Source: an uncultured Eubacterium sp. (GTDB lineage Bacteria; Bacillota; Clostridia; Lachnospirales; Lachnospiraceae). Taken from it: DNA of 64,000 bases. Position numbers and translations under genes: made by a program. Numbering within the stretch: position 1 is the stretch's first letter; each line of letters begins with the position of its first letter. Under the pieces are notes generated by a model. The model was not told the origin of the DNA. It made no database searches and worked only from the letters and a program-made list of their open reading frames with translations. The stretch covers positions 3,060 through 67,059 of the forward strand of contig CAJUAU010000017.1 in assembly GCA_910584645.1 (NCBI GenBank), read 5' to 3'. Shown in pieces: positions 36,101 to 44,261 of this stretch.

Positions 36101-37637
36101 TGATCCTCTCCGGGATGTGGATCCCCGGGTTGACAAATGTGCTGTATCGCTCTGTGATCTTCCCACCACTGACCTTCACCGCCCCGATCTCAATAATTCG
36201 GTCCTTCACCGGGGAAAAACCGGTGGTCTCCAGGTCAAATACCACAAAATCCCCGTCCAGTCTCTGCCCTTTTTCATTCTCCACTGCCAGGTCATTCAGA
36301 TCATCCACCAGATAGGCCTCACAGCCATAAATCACCTTAAAATCATCCTCTTCGGAGAGTTTCAGCCCCTCCAGGGCGTGGTTGGCATCGGGAAAGGCCT
36401 GGACGACGCCGTGGTCGGTGATCGCCACCGCCCGGTGTCCCCAGGCATGGGCGCGGTTCACCAACTGTTTTGCCTGGGTGATGCCGTCCATATCGCTCAT
36501 CTGGGTGTGGGCATGGAGCTCCACCCGTTTCACTGGGGCATTGTCACAGCGCCCCACATGAAAACTCTTGATCTCCTTCATTCCCATAATACCGCCGATG
36601 CGGATTTCCTTATCATAGGAATCCAGGCTCGCCACTCCCTTTACCCGGATAAAATTTCCCTTTTTCACAAACTCAAAGAACTCGGTATCGATCACCTGCT
36701 CTTTTTTGATAAATACTTTGCATACAATGGAATCGGTGTAATCCGTCAGGGCAAAGGTAACGATCAGTTTCTCTCCTTTGATCTCCCGGCTCTCCACTTT
36801 CCGAATCTGCCCGTCGATCACCACCTCACCGATCTCGTCCTGGATCTCCCGGATGGGAATGATCGTTCCCTCACAGTTCTTTCCATAAAAAACTTCCGGA
36901 TCATTTGCTGGTCTTCGGAATCCGCCCTTCTGACGGCTCGTCCTGCCTCCGCCGGAACGGCTCTGTCTCTGGGACTGCCTCTCTTCTTTCTTCTCTTTTT
37001 TCCCCTCAGCGGAGGCAGTTTTACTTCCCTTTTCTGCTCCCTGCCTGGCCACAGCTCCCGCAGTCTCTGCGGCCTTTTTCTCCTCACCGGAATTCAGCTT
37101 GACAAAATAGGTCTCTGGCTTCGTATCCTTTTTCCGCTCAAATTCCTTAAAATGAAATTCAATGGTGATCTCTCTGCCAAACCGCTGCAGGAACACAGAC
37201 CGGATAAATTCTCTTACCCCGTCACAGCGCTGTCTCGTCAAAAAAGAATCCCCACAGGTTATGTACAGAGAATCTCCTTCCACCTCGAAAGGCTCGGAGC
37301 AGAATTCCAGCCCCTCTACCAGATCCCTCTCCCGGATCTCCGCCTTTAAGTCATCCTCAATCTGGGAGAGAAGCCCGTCAAGAGGCATGTCCCCCAGATC
37401 AGGGTAGGATACCTGGAGCCTGGGGCGGAATCCCAGACGGCGGAATACCTGCTTATAGAGCTCTTTTTCCATAATCTGTATTTTTTTATAGGACAAAAAC
37501 TGGTGCCTTTTACAATAAATAAACACCAGTTTTTTAGACTGGGATGCGCTGATCTTCTCTACCATCACATCCTCGTATTCTCTTTTTATCCTATCGTTAC
37601 AGTTTAATTTGGAAAAGGCGTGAAAAAACAGTTCCAT
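33168..37637 (-). CDS. polC: DNA polymerase III, PolC type
   Basis: 1489 residues, replicative polymerase of low-GC Gram-positives. Order: N-terminal domain; a basic Gln/Arg/Ser/Gly-rich linker (about 190-250); OB fold (about 265-365); PHP domain with ELHAHTQMSDMDG (about 372); DEDD proofreading exonuclease inserted in PHP (VVFDLETTGFSP about 464, AHNAGFDHSFI); zinc-binding Cys cluster (YCAHCHYVDF, CDMPPKTCPECGEPL); polymerase palm with EPDIDLNFSGEYQ (about 1010); C-terminal HhH region. Starts 4 nt after ispG. Its ancestral downstream neighbour rimP now lies 14 kb away. Confidence 0.97.
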   Translation of the reverse strand: MELFFHAFSKLNCNDRIKREYEDVMVEKISASQSKKLVFIYCKRHQFLSYKKIQIMEKELYKQVFRRLGFRPRLQVSYPDLGDMPLDGLLSQIEDDLKAEIRERDLVEGLEFCSEPFEVEGDSLYITCGDSFLTRQRCDGVREFIRSVFLQRFGREITIEFHFKEFERKKDTKPETYFVKLNSGEEKKAAETAGAVARQGAEKGSKTASAEGKKEKKEERQSQRQSRSGGGRTSRQKGGFRRPANDPEVFYGKNCEGTIIPIREIQDEIGEVVIDGQIRKVESREIKGEKLIVTFALTDYTDSIVCKVFIKKEQVIDTEFFEFVKKGNFIRVKGVASLDSYDKEIRIGGIMGMKEIKSFHVGRCDNAPVKRVELHAHTQMSDMDGITQAKQLVNRAHAWGHRAVAITDHGVVQAFPDANHALEGLKLSEEDDFKVIYGCEAYLVDDLNDLAVENEKGQRLDGDFVVFDLETTGFSPVKDRIIEIGAVKVSGGKITERYSTFVNPGIHIPERITELTTITDDMVKEAGGIQEILPQFLEFIGDSVLVAHNAGFDHSFIKAKAEEQGIRTDYTVLDTVGLARVLFPELAKYKLDNIAKKLKISLENHHRAVDDAGATAEIFEKFVAMFADKGIYDLAKLSEITLGSADIVKKKPSFHAIILAANETGRVNLYRLVSLAHLNYFYRRPRIPKSVFNKYREGLIIGSACEAGELYRALLDEAPEERIRELVDFYDYLEIQPLGNNQFMIDSERVEKINSEEDLREMNRRIVALGEKYGKPVAATCDVHFLDPEDEVYRRIIFAGKKMKDADDQPPLYLHTTEEMLEEFAYLGEEKAYEVVVTNTNLIADRIEKISPVYPDKCPPVIPNSDETLRNICYNKAKSMYGEDLPPQVKGRLDHELDSIIKNGFAVMYIIAQKLVWKSNEDGYLVGSRGSVGSSFVATMSGITEVNPLPAHYYCAHCHYVDFDSEEVKKYAGSSGCDMPPKTCPECGEPLVQDGHDIPFETFLGFYGDKEPDIDLNFSGEYQSKAHAYTEVIFGDGQTFRAGTIAGLAEKTAFGYVKNYFEERGEHKRVEEIERLMEGCVGIRRSTGQHPGGIIVLPLGWEIYTFTPVQHPANDQETAIVTTHFDYHSIDHNLLKLDILGHDDPTMIRMLEDLTGLDAKTISLDNQEVLSLFADTQALKVTPEELMGCDLGSLGIPEFGTEFVMQMLRDTKPKNFSDLVRISGLSHGTDVWLNNAQYFIKEGNCTLSTAICTRDDIMTYLIHTGVENGLAFKIMESVRKGKGLTPDMEQAMKEAGVEDWYIESCKRIKYMFPKAHAVAYVMMAFRIAYFKVFYPLAYYAAFFSIRAKAFDYELMCQGKEKLEAAIRDYRRRSNELSKKEQDSLGDMKIVQEMYARGFTFMPIDVFRAKATHFQIIDGQLMPSLDSIDGMGGKAAEGIVEAVKDGPFSSRENFKERCKVSGTVVEKMAELGILGDLPETDQMSILDFFQ

Positions 37638-37641
37638 TCCA

Positions 37642-38703
37642 TCAACCCCCTGTTTTATCCCAGTTCTCCAGCTCCTGCCTCAACACTGCCAGGAGTTCAC
37701 TCTCCGGTACCTTCTTTATGATCTCACCCTTTTTGATCAGAAGCCCCTCACCAATGCCGCCGGCGATACCGATATCTGCTTCTTTCGCCTCGCCGGGACC
37801 ATTAACTACGCAGCCCATCACCGCAACTTTAATATCCAGGTCAAACTCCTGCACCATGTGTTCTACACTTGTAGCAAGACTGATCAGATCAATCTGGGTT
37901 CTTCCACAGGTAGGACAAGACACCACGCTGATGCCCCCCTTCTTCAGTCCCAAGGCCTTAAGAATGATATTTGCCGCCCGGATCTCTTCCACCGGATCCC
38001 CGGTCAAAGAGACACGGATGGTGTCGCCGATGCCCTGATACAATATATTGCCCAGACCCACAGCGGATTTAAGACCACCGGAAAAGACCGTTCCCGACTC
38101 CGTGATGCCTACATGCAGCGGATAATCTGTGCGGTCAGCAAGGATCTCATGGGCGCGGATACAGTTCAGCACATCCGAAGACTTAATGCTGATCACCAGG
38201 TTCTCATACCCCATTTCCTCTATGATGTGTACTTTGTCCAGGGCACTTTCCACCAGCGCCTCCGGCGTCACACCGCCGTATTTCTCCAGCAATGGTTTCT
38301 CCAGTGAGCCGCTGTTGACCCCCACCCGGATGGGAATATTTCTCTCCCGGCACTTATCTACAACCGCACGAATCCGGTCTTCACTGCCTATATTTCCGGG
38401 ATTGATCCGGATCTTGTCGGCGCCGTTCTCCACCGCCGCGATGGCAAGCCTGTGATCAAAATGAATGTCTGCCACCAGCGGTATCGTGATCTGTTTCTTG
38501 ATCTCAGAAACAGCCTCGGCCGCCTCCATCGTCGGCACAGCCACCCGGACAATATCACATCCCGCCTTGGCCAGCTTATGAATCTGCTCCACGGTATCTG
38601 CCACATGTTCGGTTTTAGTATTTGTCATGGACTGTATAGCGATGGGATGACCAGCTCCGATCTTTACACCACCGATGGATATTTCACGTGTCTTATTTCT
38701 CAT
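37642..38703 (-). CDS. ispG: HMBPP synthase (GcpE), MEP pathway
   Basis: 353 residues; [4Fe-4S] enzyme converting MEcPP to HMBPP. TIM barrel with GHPIAIQSMTNTKT and RINPGNIG, then the cluster domain with VVSCPTCGRTQIDL and MGCVVNGPGEAKEADIG (three Cys ligands and Glu). ATG at 38703 follows GGAG six nt upstream; the ATG 12 nt earlier overlaps that site. With dxr two genes upstream, two MEP enzymes lie in one operon. Confidence 0.96.
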   Translation of the reverse strand: MRNKTREISIGGVKIGAGHPIAIQSMTNTKTEHVADTVEQIHKLAKAGCDIVRVAVPTMEAAEAVSEIKKQITIPLVADIHFDHRLAIAAVENGADKIRINPGNIGSEDRIRAVVDKCRERNIPIRVGVNSGSLEKPLLEKYGGVTPEALVESALDKVHIIEEMGYENLVISIKSSDVLNCIRAHEILADRTDYPLHVGITESGTVFSGGLKSAVGLGNILYQGIGDTIRVSLTGDPVEEIRAANIILKALGLKKGGISVVSCPTCGRTQIDLISLATSVEHMVQEFDLDIKVAVMGCVVNGPGEAKEADIGIAGGIGEGLLIKKGEIIKKVPESELLAVLRQELENWDKTGG

Positions 38704-38740
38704 GTCACTCTCCATTTTCTATTCCGAATAAAGGGGATCA

Positions 38741-39871
38741 TTAATGAGGGATCAATTTTATGATGTCATTGGCAAGGATCACTACCATTAGTCCCATCAG
38801 AATGACAAAACCTCCCACATTGACATAATTCTCAAATTTTTCCGGCAATGGCTTCCTGCGGATCGCTTCAATAATCAAAAATAACAGTCTTCCGCCGTCC
38901 AGCGCCGGGATCGGAAGCAGGTTCATCACACCTAGATTGGCGGTCAGCAGGATCCCCATGATAAGGATGTTGCACATCACAAGCCCAATGCCTCCCGGCA
39001 TGCTGTCACTCACCACATCTCCTACCACCTGGACTATGCCCACAGGTCCCGACACCTCCTTGGCACTGACTTTCCCGGAAAACATCTGCCCCAGGCTCTC
39101 TATGGTCGTAAAGATCCAGAACTTCACCTCATAGGCAGAGTACTTGATATTCTCCCAGACACCCGCTTTTGTCCTGTCAATATTATAGGAAAAGCCCAGA
39201 CGGTAAACATCTTTTCCCTCTTCGTCTTTTACCAGTCTGGGTGTGACGGATTTTGTGATCTCCTGACCGTCTCTCTCCACCGTCAGCTCGATGGGCTGAT
39301 CCGACAGGGGGTGGAACTGGATATAATTCTTAAGTTCTCGGTTCACCACAATGTGCCTGCCATTGATCTCCGTCACCCGGTCACCATCCTGAAATCCCTG
39401 CTCTGCCAGCGGCATTCCCGGACTGACTCTCGTCAGAAATGGTTCGTCATACCCGGCGAAACCGATCAGAAACAGCGATAAAACAAAAGCGAGGATAAAG
39501 TTAAAAAATGGTCCTGCAAAGATCACAGACATCCTTGCCCAGACTCCCTTTTTGCCGAAAGCCCGGTCATCCTCTATATTTTCCATCTCTCCCAGCATCA
39601 TACAGGAGCCGCCGAAGGGAAGAACCTTCCACGAATAAAGAGTATGGTCCTCAAACTCTTTATGTTCTTCAAAATATCTGCTGGAACCAAAAAATTTCAC
39701 CCGGTGCCCTTCTTCCGTCTTCGCATAAGATATGATCCTTGGGCCCATTCCCAGGGAAAATTCGATCACGCCGATGCCATTCGCTTTTGCCAGCAAAAAA
39801 TGCCCCAGTTCATGAAAAAGTATGATCACACTAAATAATACGATGGCGATCAAAATATTTACAGCACTCAT
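38741..39871 (-). CDS. rseP: Site-2 protease RseP/RasP
   Basis: 376-residue intramembrane zinc metalloprotease that cuts anti-sigma factors and leftover signal peptides. HELGH metal motif in helix 1 (LFHELGHFLLAK), central PDZ domain (about 165-250: PLAEQGFQDGDRVTEINGR), and the C-terminal NLLPIPALDGGRL motif supplying the third ligand. ATG at 39871 follows GGAGG by 6 nt. The ribosome site is immediately preceded by an unusual inserted element (39888-39961). Confidence 0.95.
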   Translation of the reverse strand: MSAVNILIAIVLFSVIILFHELGHFLLAKANGIGVIEFSLGMGPRIISYAKTEEGHRVKFFGSSRYFEEHKEFEDHTLYSWKVLPFGGSCMMLGEMENIEDDRAFGKKGVWARMSVIFAGPFFNFILAFVLSLFLIGFAGYDEPFLTRVSPGMPLAEQGFQDGDRVTEINGRHIVVNRELKNYIQFHPLSDQPIELTVERDGQEITKSVTPRLVKDEEGKDVYRLGFSYNIDRTKAGVWENIKYSAYEVKFWIFTTIESLGQMFSGKVSAKEVSGPVGIVQVVGDVVSDSMPGGIGLVMCNILIMGILLTANLGVMNLLPIPALDGGRLLFLIIEAIRRKPLPEKFENYVNVGGFVILMGLMVVILANDIIKLIPH

Positions 39872-39872
39872 A

Positions 39873-39887
39873 TCTTTCCTCCATTCA
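39873..39887. repeat. 15-bp direct repeat, copy next to rseP
   Basis: TCTTTCCTCCATTCA, which includes the rseP GGAGG ribosome site on the minus strand. Identical copy at 39962-39976. Confidence 0.8.
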
Positions 39888-39961
39888 CGCACGCCTTTTG
39901 CGCATCACACAAGTTTGGGCGTGCGCGCACAAACTTGCAGAGTGAAAAATTTATTTTTCAC
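39888..39961. repeat. 74-bp structured insert between 15-bp direct repeats
   Basis: Holds stem 1 CAAGTTTG/CAAACTTG (39910-39917 with 39930-39937), stem 2 CGCACGCC/GGCGTGCG (39888-39895 with 39918-39925) and most of a third perfect stem AGAGTGAAAAA/TTTTTCACTCT (39939-39949 with 39954-39964). Stem 2 uses the loop of stem 1, so the RNA can form an H-type pseudoknot ending 5 nt from the rseP ribosome site. Origin as a mini-element insertion or a duplication is not resolved. Confidence 0.65.
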
Positions 39962-39976
39962 TCTTTCCTCCATTCA
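39962..39976. repeat. 15-bp direct repeat, distal copy
   Basis: Second copy of TCTTTCCTCCATTCA, 89 bp from the first, on the dxr side of the insert. Confidence 0.8.
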
Positions 39977-40038
39977 TTCTGCCAAATCGTGCTTCTGGTC
40001 TCTATTACTTAATATACTCCAAAGCCCTGCACCAATGA

Positions 40039-41211
40039 CTAAACATAATATTTTTCCAGTATGGAACAGGTCTCTTTCTCTGTTTCAAGTATATCATCCA
40101 AAGATGGATTTTTTATGAACGAATGATGTTCCATGGCATATTCGATCATCCGGTATATATCGGTAAATCCAATCTCTTTATTCAAAAACTTTGCTACGGC
40201 AAATTCATTGGCAGCATTCATCACTGTCGTCATGCTTCCTCCCGTCTCAAAGGATCTTTTTGCCAGGTCCAGCCCCTTTAATACCTTTGTATTCGGCTCC
40301 TCAAAGTGGATGGACTTTAATTTCTCAAAATTTAGACGTTCCCCACTGAGCTGCGGACGTTCGGGATACATCAGCGCATACTGGATCGGCAGACGCATAT
40401 CCGGTGTTCCCAGCTGTGCCATCACGGCGCCATCACGGAATCCCACCATGGAATGTATAATGCTCTTCGGCTGCACCAGTACGTGGACCTGCTCCAGCCC
40501 CACATGAAAGAGCCAGCAGGCTTCGATGATCTCCAGTCCCTTATTGATCATCGTGGCGGAGTCAATGGTGATCTTTCTGCCCATGGACCAGTTGGGATGG
40601 GCAAGCGCCTGCTCCACAGTCACTTTCTCCAGCTCTTCTGCGGTACTGTGACGGAAGGGACCGCCGGAAGCTGTCAGAAAAATCTCTTCAATCTCCCCAC
40701 AGGAACCACTCTGCAGGCATTGGAAGATTGCGGAATGTTCGCTGTCTACAGGAAGCAGGGATACACCGTACTCCTGGGCCAGCGGCATGATCAGGTGTCC
40801 GGCTGTCACCAGGGTTTCCTTATTGGCGAGGGCGATATCCTTTCCTTTACGGATCGCTTCCATTACCGGCCGCAGTCCGATCATTCCCACCATCGCTGCC
40901 ACCACCATATCTGTCTCCGGCAGGGACGCACATGCCACAAAGCCATCCATACCATAGAGGATCTCCGGCAGCGGCATCTCTTTTGCCGACGGGTGCTCCT
41001 GGAGTTTGTGCTTTAATTGCTCTGCACCCTCTTCACTTTTTACAGCGGCCATCCTCGGCCGATACCGGAGGATCTGTTCCGCAAACAATTCAATATTATC
41101 TCCCGCTGTCATTGCTTCCACAGAGATCGTTTCCTTGTTATTGTCTACTACCTGCAATGTCTGGGTTCCGATAGAACCAGTGGATCCCAGTATACATAAC
41201 TTTCTGTTCAT
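40039..41211 (-). CDS. dxr: DXP reductoisomerase
   Basis: 390 residues; converts DXP to MEP with NADPH. N-terminal LCILGSTGSIGTQTL (NADPH fold), ALANKETLVTAG, catalytic metal and substrate motifs PVDSEHSAIFQ and LTASGGPFR, HPNWSMGRKITIDSATMINKGLE. GGAG precedes the ATG. Sits between cdsA and rseP, the usual order. Confidence 0.96.
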   Translation of the reverse strand: MNRKLCILGSTGSIGTQTLQVVDNNKETISVEAMTAGDNIELFAEQILRYRPRMAAVKSEEGAEQLKHKLQEHPSAKEMPLPEILYGMDGFVACASLPETDMVVAAMVGMIGLRPVMEAIRKGKDIALANKETLVTAGHLIMPLAQEYGVSLLPVDSEHSAIFQCLQSGSCGEIEEIFLTASGGPFRHSTAEELEKVTVEQALAHPNWSMGRKITIDSATMINKGLEIIEACWLFHVGLEQVHVLVQPKSIIHSMVGFRDGAVMAQLGTPDMRLPIQYALMYPERPQLSGERLNFEKLKSIHFEEPNTKVLKGLDLAKRSFETGGSMTTVMNAANEFAVAKFLNKEIGFTDIYRMIEYAMEHHSFIKNPSLDDILETEKETCSILEKYYV

Positions 41212-41265
41212 ATCTTCTTCTCCATTCCACAGAAGAGTTTTTCTATATTGCTGCGCGGCCCCGGG

Positions 41266-42078
41266 CTACCCTTTTATGAGCCACAAAGATACATAGTACA
41301 CCACTGGCGCCACAAATAATATACTATCAAAACGATCCAGGATCCCGCCGTGTCCTGGGATCAGATTGCTGTAATCCTTAATACCAAAGTTGCGTTTCAC
41401 TGCCGAAGCCGCCAGATCCCCGATCTGGGATACCACAGACCCCGCCGCACCAAGACAGGCAAAGAGTACATGAATATTCACATCAGCCGACGCAGCCAGT
41501 ATCTCTTTCGGAATAACAAAAGAATAGACCAGAGCCAGTAATGCCGCTCCGATCACTCCGCCAACACAGCCTTCTATCGTCTTTTTCGGACTCAGTTCGG
41601 AAAAATGATGTTTTCCTATGAGCATCCCCGTCAGATAAGCAAAAGTATCTGAACCGGATGCACTGATCAGGATCAGCCAGACCAGCCAGTTCCCTCCCGG
41701 AAGGGCTCTCGTCTGATACACATAGGATATCAGCACACCCACATACAGCACACTAAAAAGACAGATTCCCATATTGTGGATATGATATTTGGGATATCCC
41801 AGTACATAAAGGGACAACAGCAGCAGGATCACCAGAACCAGCCACATCTCCAACACAGAAGTCCGCTGCCACAACAGCATCAGATAAAAACCAATGACCG
41901 AGACATAACACATATATCCCGGCACTGTATTATTCATATGATCCACCTTTAAAAATTCATAGGTTCCGGCAAGGGCAGTCACGACACTCACCATAAGCAG
42001 AAAAGTTCCGCCCCCCACCAGGGCAACCACTGCAAATGCCAGCAGAACCACAGCACTCATAAATCGTTTGGCAAACAT
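41266..42078 (-). CDS. cdsA: Phosphatidate cytidylyltransferase
   Basis: About 270 residues, about eight membrane helices; makes CDP-diacylglycerol for phospholipids. The C-terminal signature SQIGDLAASAVKRNFGIKDYSNLIPGHGGILDRFDS is complete. ATG 42078 has GGAG six nt before it; longer readings run into the hairpin-rich spacer before uppS. Followed by dxr 54 nt on. Confidence 0.94.
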   Translation of the reverse strand: MFAKRFMSAVVLLAFAVVALVGGGTFLLMVSVVTALAGTYEFLKVDHMNNTVPGYMCYVSVIGFYLMLLWQRTSVLEMWLVLVILLLLSLYVLGYPKYHIHNMGICLFSVLYVGVLISYVYQTRALPGGNWLVWLILISASGSDTFAYLTGMLIGKHHFSELSPKKTIEGCVGGVIGAALLALVYSFVIPKEILAASADVNIHVLFACLGAAGSVVSQIGDLAASAVKRNFGIKDYSNLIPGHGGILDRFDSILFVAPVVYYVSLWLIKG

Positions 42079-42106
42079 AAAAAACTCCATTTCGCACTTC
42101 CAGACA

Positions 42107-42166
42107 TGCCGCCGCAGGCGGCACAAACAATTTGTGAAGAACGTGTGACCCTGTGCTTCGCACAGG
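42107..42166. repeat. Cluster of hairpins between uppS and cdsA
   Basis: TGCCGCC-GCA-GGCGGCA (42107-42123), CACAAA-CAA-TTTGTG (42122-42136) and CCTGTGC-TTC-GCACAGG (42150-42166). None is followed by a U-run on the minus strand, so processing or stabilising structure is more likely than termination. Confidence 0.6.
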
Positions 42167-42185
42167 CACATTCTTTATATACGGA

Positions 42186-42899
42186 TCAGACACCACCGAA
42201 TCTCCGGTCCCGTTTGTTATAATATTCGATTGCTTTCTGCAGCTCTTTTTTATTAAAGTCCGGCCACAGAACATCGGTAAAATAAAACTCGGTATAGGCC
42301 AGCTGCCAGAGAAGAAAATTAGAAAGTCTTTCCTCTCCGCTGGTACGTATGAGAAGATCCGGATCCGGAATTCCTTTGGTATCCAGGCAGTCACTGAAAT
42401 GTTCTTCGTCGATCTCCTCCAGGGTCATTCTCCCCCCGGAAACGTCTTCTGCCATCCTCCGCACTGCCCTCAGCATCTCATCCCGGCTGCCATAATTCAG
42501 CGCCACCTGAAAATGAAGTCCGGTATTGTCTTTAGACACTTCCTCCAATTCAAGTATGCTCGCCTTCAGATCCTCATCCAGAGGAGAGATATCTCCCAGA
42601 ACCCGGACACACATATTGTTTTTCGTGCTTCGCTTGATGCAGTCTTTCAAATACTGTCTCAACAGCTTCATCAAAGCGTCCACCTCATCCTGGGGCCGCT
42701 TCCAGTTCTCCGTGGAAAAAGCGTATACCGTGAGATAACGGATACCCAGATCCCAGGCATCCTCGCAGATCTGCTCTACCGTTTTGCTCCCCGCAACATG
42801 CCCTGCCTTTCTGGGCAGGAAACGTTTTTTCGCCCATCTGCCATTGCCATCCAGAATGATCGCCACATGTTCCGGTATCTGATATTTATTATCTTCCAT
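42186..42899 (-). CDS. uppS: Undecaprenyl diphosphate synthase
   Basis: 237 residues; cis-prenyltransferase making the C55 lipid carrier for cell-wall synthesis. HVAIILDGNGRWAKKR with catalytic Asp, GHVAGSKTVEQI, AFSTENWKRP, and the C-terminal DPDLLIRTSGEERLSNFLLWQ block. ATG 42899 has GGAG six nt before it; ATG 42911 is the alternative. Confidence 0.96.
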   Translation of the reverse strand: MEDNKYQIPEHVAIILDGNGRWAKKRFLPRKAGHVAGSKTVEQICEDAWDLGIRYLTVYAFSTENWKRPQDEVDALMKLLRQYLKDCIKRSTKNNMCVRVLGDISPLDEDLKASILELEEVSKDNTGLHFQVALNYGSRDEMLRAVRRMAEDVSGGRMTLEEIDEEHFSDCLDTKGIPDPDLLIRTSGEERLSNFLLWQLAYTEFYFTDVLWPDFNKKELQKAIEYYNKRDRRFGGV

Positions 42900-42957
42900 T
42901 TTTCTCTCCATATTATGCTGCTATGTGACCCTCCCGTATTTCCGTATGTCGTACTGC

Positions 42958-43512
42958 TTATACGGTCATAACTTCCGTGGATTTTGTATCCACTGCCTCA
43001 TCTACTTTTGCGATAAACTTATCGGTAAGTTTTTGAATACGGTCCTCCAGCTGCTTTTGCTCATCATCCGAGATCTCGTTTGCCTTATTTTGTTTTTTCA
43101 CCGCATCGTTGGCGTCACGGCGGATGTTGCGCACAGCAATCTTGGCATTTTCACCCTTTTTCTTAACGTCCTTTACCAGTTCCTTACGGCGGTCTTCCGT
43201 CAGCTCTGGAAATACGAGACGGATCGTCTTACCGTCATTGGCAGGTGTCAGACCAAGATCAGAGGCAATGATAGCGCGCTCGATCTCCTTGATCAGACTG
43301 GACTCCCATGGCTGGATCTGGATCATTCTCGCCTCTGGCACAGAAATATTTGCCACACTCTGAAGCGGAGAAGGTGTTCCGTAATAATCCACCTGAATCT
43401 TATCCAGAATATGGGGATTAGCGCGTCCGGCACGGATCGACACATATTCCTCCTGCAGATTTGACAATGTTTTATCCATTTTATCTTCATACATCTTGAT
43501 ATCAAATTCCAT
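42958..43512 (-). CDS. frr: Ribosome recycling factor
   Basis: 184 residues, normal. EYVSIRAGRANPHILDKI and IQPWESSLIKEIERAI are diagnostic; the hinge VRNIRRDANDAVKK is intact. GGAGGGG precedes the ATG. Lies 18 nt after pyrH. Confidence 0.97.
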   Translation of the reverse strand: MEFDIKMYEDKMDKTLSNLQEEYVSIRAGRANPHILDKIQVDYYGTPSPLQSVANISVPEARMIQIQPWESSLIKEIERAIIASDLGLTPANDGKTIRLVFPELTEDRRKELVKDVKKKGENAKIAVRNIRRDANDAVKKQNKANEISDDEQKQLEDRIQKLTDKFIAKVDEAVDTKSTEVMTV

Positions 43513-43530
43513 CTCTATTCCCCTCCATGA

Positions 43531-44235
43531 TCAGTCCACTGTAATGATTGTTCCCGTACTTTCACCCTTAACGCAGTTTATAATACTGTTTTCTTCGTTT
43601 AAACCAAAGACGCACATCGGCATCTTGTTCTCATAACAGATCACCGCAGCAGCCAGATCCACCACACCCAGCTTCTCATCGATGATTCTTGAGATCGGCA
43701 GAGTATCAAACTTCTTCGCATCCGGATTTTTCGCCGGATCCGAGTCATATACCCCGTCCACTGACTTGGCTGCCAGGATCACATCCGCCTGAATCTCCAC
43801 GGCGCGGAGAGCAGTCGCTGTATCTGTGGAGAAATAAGGATGTCCTGTTCCACCAGCCAGAAATACCACCATATTCTTAGCCAGGTACTTCTCTACCCTG
43901 TCTCTGCTGAACAATTTGGTAAAAGAGCCACATTCAAAGGGCGTCAGGATCTGAGTCATAAGACCAACATGACGGCAGATCTCCGACATATAAATGCAGT
44001 TCATCACCGTGGCCAGCATCCCGATCTGATCCGCCTGATTTCTCTGAATGGTCTCACTGGTTCTTCCCCGCCAGAAATTGCCGCCGCCAATCACGACAGC
44101 AGTCTGGCAGCCCTCTTTCACCAGATCCCGAATTTGCTCTGCCACCCGGATGCAGGTGGCCTCGTCAAAGCCGTTCCCTTTATCCCCGGAAAGAGCCTCT
44201 CCGCTTAACTTTAACAATACCCGGTTATATTTCAT
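43531..44235 (-). CDS. pyrH: UMP kinase
   Basis: 234 residues, hexameric amino-acid-kinase-fold enzyme phosphorylating UMP. RVLLKLSGEALSGDKGNGFD, VVIGGGNFWRGR, FLAGGTGHPYFSTDTAT and ILAAKSVDGVYDSDP are all present. 26 nt after the bactofilin gene. Confidence 0.97.
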   Translation of the reverse strand: MKYNRVLLKLSGEALSGDKGNGFDEATCIRVAEQIRDLVKEGCQTAVVIGGGNFWRGRTSETIQRNQADQIGMLATVMNCIYMSEICRHVGLMTQILTPFECGSFTKLFSRDRVEKYLAKNMVVFLAGGTGHPYFSTDTATALRAVEIQADVILAAKSVDGVYDSDPAKNPDAKKFDTLPISRIIDEKLGVVDLAAAVICYENKMPMCVFGLNEENSIINCVKGESTGTIITVD

Positions 44236-44261
44236 AGAAACCTCCCTCTCCTTCCGCTCTT

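Noticed and set aside
35193..37349. 718-codon plus-strand open frame opposite polC
   Set aside because: Antisense to a complete, well-conserved PolC; no motif or start signal.
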